Part shown: positions 4,782 to 5,609 of the stretch, piece after piece
Numbering within the stretch: the stretch's first letter is position 1
How the letters are laid out: each line of letters opens with the position of its first letter
Source: Bacteroidales bacterium UBA3824
GTDB taxonomy: Bacteria > Bacteroidota > Bacteroidia > Bacteroidales > UBA3824
Direction of reading: 5' to 3'
Length of the DNA: 5,609 bases
Assembly: GCA_002393195.1 (NCBI GenBank)
Contig: DGIK01000037.1
Coordinates: forward strand, 1 to 5,609
Notes under the pieces: model-generated
What the model was told of the DNA's origin: nothing
Database searches by the model: none
The model's input: only the letters and a program-made list of their open reading frames with translations
Program-made: the position numbers and the translations under genes

Positions 4782-5609
4782 TCAAATCGTGTAAAACGTC
4801 TTGAAAATGTTCTTGATATTGAAATGGTCGTAAACACCGCAAAGTTCTCTGATAGAGTGCATTGCGAGTATTGGCGTGCCAACGTCAACACATTTGAAAT
4901 CTACCTGCGTGGTGGATATACTGCCAAGCGTAGAACCGCCAGCGAGGTCGCTCCTATTGGTAAAACGCTGCACAGGCGAGCCAGCCATCTCCGCCAATTG
5001 AGCGAAAACTGCCCCGCTCTCGGCGTCGGTGGTGTATTTCTGGTCGGCGTTGTACTTGATTACAGGGCCCTTGTTGATGATGGGATGGTTGGTGGGGCAA
5101 CTCATCTCAGCATAGTTGGGATGCAAGCCGTGCGCGGGGTCGGCTGAAATCATAAAGGAATTGTATATAGCCCTCATGTATTCCTCCTTGTCGCCATTGA
5201 GCTTGTAGATGATGCGTTCGAGAACGTTTTTGAGGAACGGCGACGCCGCGCCCTGACGTGTTCTGCTGCCCACTTCCTCATTGTCGAAACATACCATCAT
5301 CTGCGTGGCGTTGATATTGGGACTTGTAAAAAGGCCTTCCATTCCGGCGTGAATCATCGAGAGATTGTCGAGGCGGGCGCACGATATAAATTCGTTGTTG
5401 GCTCCTATGAGGCAACCCTTTTCGGTATCGTAGAGCGCGAGGTCAAAATCGAGGATTGCATCGGGCGACACATTGAGCTCATGGGCGATGATTTCCACGA
5501 GGTAGTTTTGGTTTTCGAGGGGCGACTTGATGCAAGCAAGCAACGGCGACAACTCCTTCTGCGGGTTGATTGGCACACCGTCATTGACCTTGCGATTGAA
5601 GTGGATGGC
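4782..5609 (-). CDS. M18 family metallo-aminopeptidase (aspartyl aminopeptidase type), C-terminal part
   Basis: A two-metal cytosolic exopeptidase that removes N-terminal residues, classically acidic or neutral ones, from peptides; it forms large oligomeric shells in characterised members. About 275 residues are visible. The frame is open to the right edge, beginning AIHFNRKVNDG, so roughly 160-180 N-terminal residues, including the first metal-binding histidine motif, are outside. Visible residues, numbered from the edge: bridging Asp81 in ISCARLDNLS, the general base and metal Glu pair 111-112 in FDNEEVGS, Asp157 in SADPAHGLHPNY, and His251 in LAMHSIRE, all conserved in the family. KYNADQKYTTDA (about 185-196) and NRSDLAGGSTLG (about 218-229) resemble the bacterial form with GGSTLG rather than the CGTTIG of the human enzyme DNPEP. 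GTG at 5576 is an internal valine, not a start. The gene ends in TGA with no clear terminator, 81 nt before the amidase start, so read-through is possible. Confidence 0.96.
   Translation of the reverse strand, partial: AIHFNRKVNDGVPINPQKELSPLLACIKSPLENQNYLVEIIAHELNVSPDAILDFDLALYDTEKGCLIGANNEFISCARLDNLSMIHAGMEGLFTSPNINATQMMVCFDNEEVGSRTRQGAASPFLKNVLERIIYKLNGDKEEYMRAIYNSFMISADPAHGLHPNYAEMSCPTNHPIINKGPVIKYNADQKYTTDAESGAVFAQLAEMAGSPVQRFTNRSDLAGGSTLGSISTTQVDFKCVDVGTPILAMHSIRELCGVYDHFNIKNIFKTFYTI

Noticed and set aside
4824..5147. 107-residue plus-strand open frame
   Set aside because: It is antisense to conserved M18 motifs, with no promoter or family features.
5574..5576. GTG as a start codon for the aminopeptidase
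   Set aside because: The conserved M18 sequence continues upstream in frame to the window edge (AIHFNRKVNDG), so this is an internal valine.

Overview
The window reads as ordinary chromosome of a Bacteroidota bacterium, most likely of the order Bacteroidales. The reasons are: promoter-like sites of the TTTG / TAnnTTTG type rather than TTGACA/TATAAT; starts preceded by A-rich DNA instead of Shine-Dalgarno sites; short AT-rich gaps around mid-GC genes; and an ffh-folD gene pair that I recall, without having checked, as common in that group. Genus cannot be fixed from this sequence.

Layout, left to right. (1) 27-530, plus strand: an unrecognised single-pass membrane protein with a long coiled coil, probably the last gene of an operon entering from the left, closed by a hairpin terminator. 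(2) 531-688: a convergent intergenic gap that holds two terminators facing each other and, between them, a 91-bp AT-rich inverted repeat built from ACGAATT units at 10-bp spacing. (3) 689-2893, minus strand: a two-gene operon, ffh (SRP GTPase) followed after 6 nt by folD (methylene-THF dehydrogenase/cyclohydrolase). (4) 2894-3011: a divergent promoter region with back-to-back Bacteroidota-type promoters. (5) 3012-3539, plus strand: 5-formyltetrahydrofolate cyclo-ligase. (6) 3540-3620: convergent gap with a strong terminator for the minus-strand gene. (7) 3621-4700, minus strand: a zinc N-acetylmuramoyl-L-alanine amidase with two C-terminal SH3-like domains and no signal peptide. (8) 4701-4781: AT-rich gap with a candidate promoter. 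(9) 4782-5609, minus strand: the C-terminal part of an M18 metallo-aminopeptidase whose start lies beyond the right edge.

Functionally, FolD and the cyclo-ligase both feed the 5,10-methenyl-THF pool and sit on either side of ffh under divergent promoters, so one-carbon folate metabolism and membrane-protein targeting share a control region. The amidase and the M18 aminopeptidase are consecutive on one strand and could both act on peptides, but nothing shown here proves a joint role.

I do not see a new defence, mobile or secretion system. The least explained items are the phased inverted repeat at 565-655, the membrane coiled-coil protein, and the amidase with cell-wall-type SH3 domains but no export signal.
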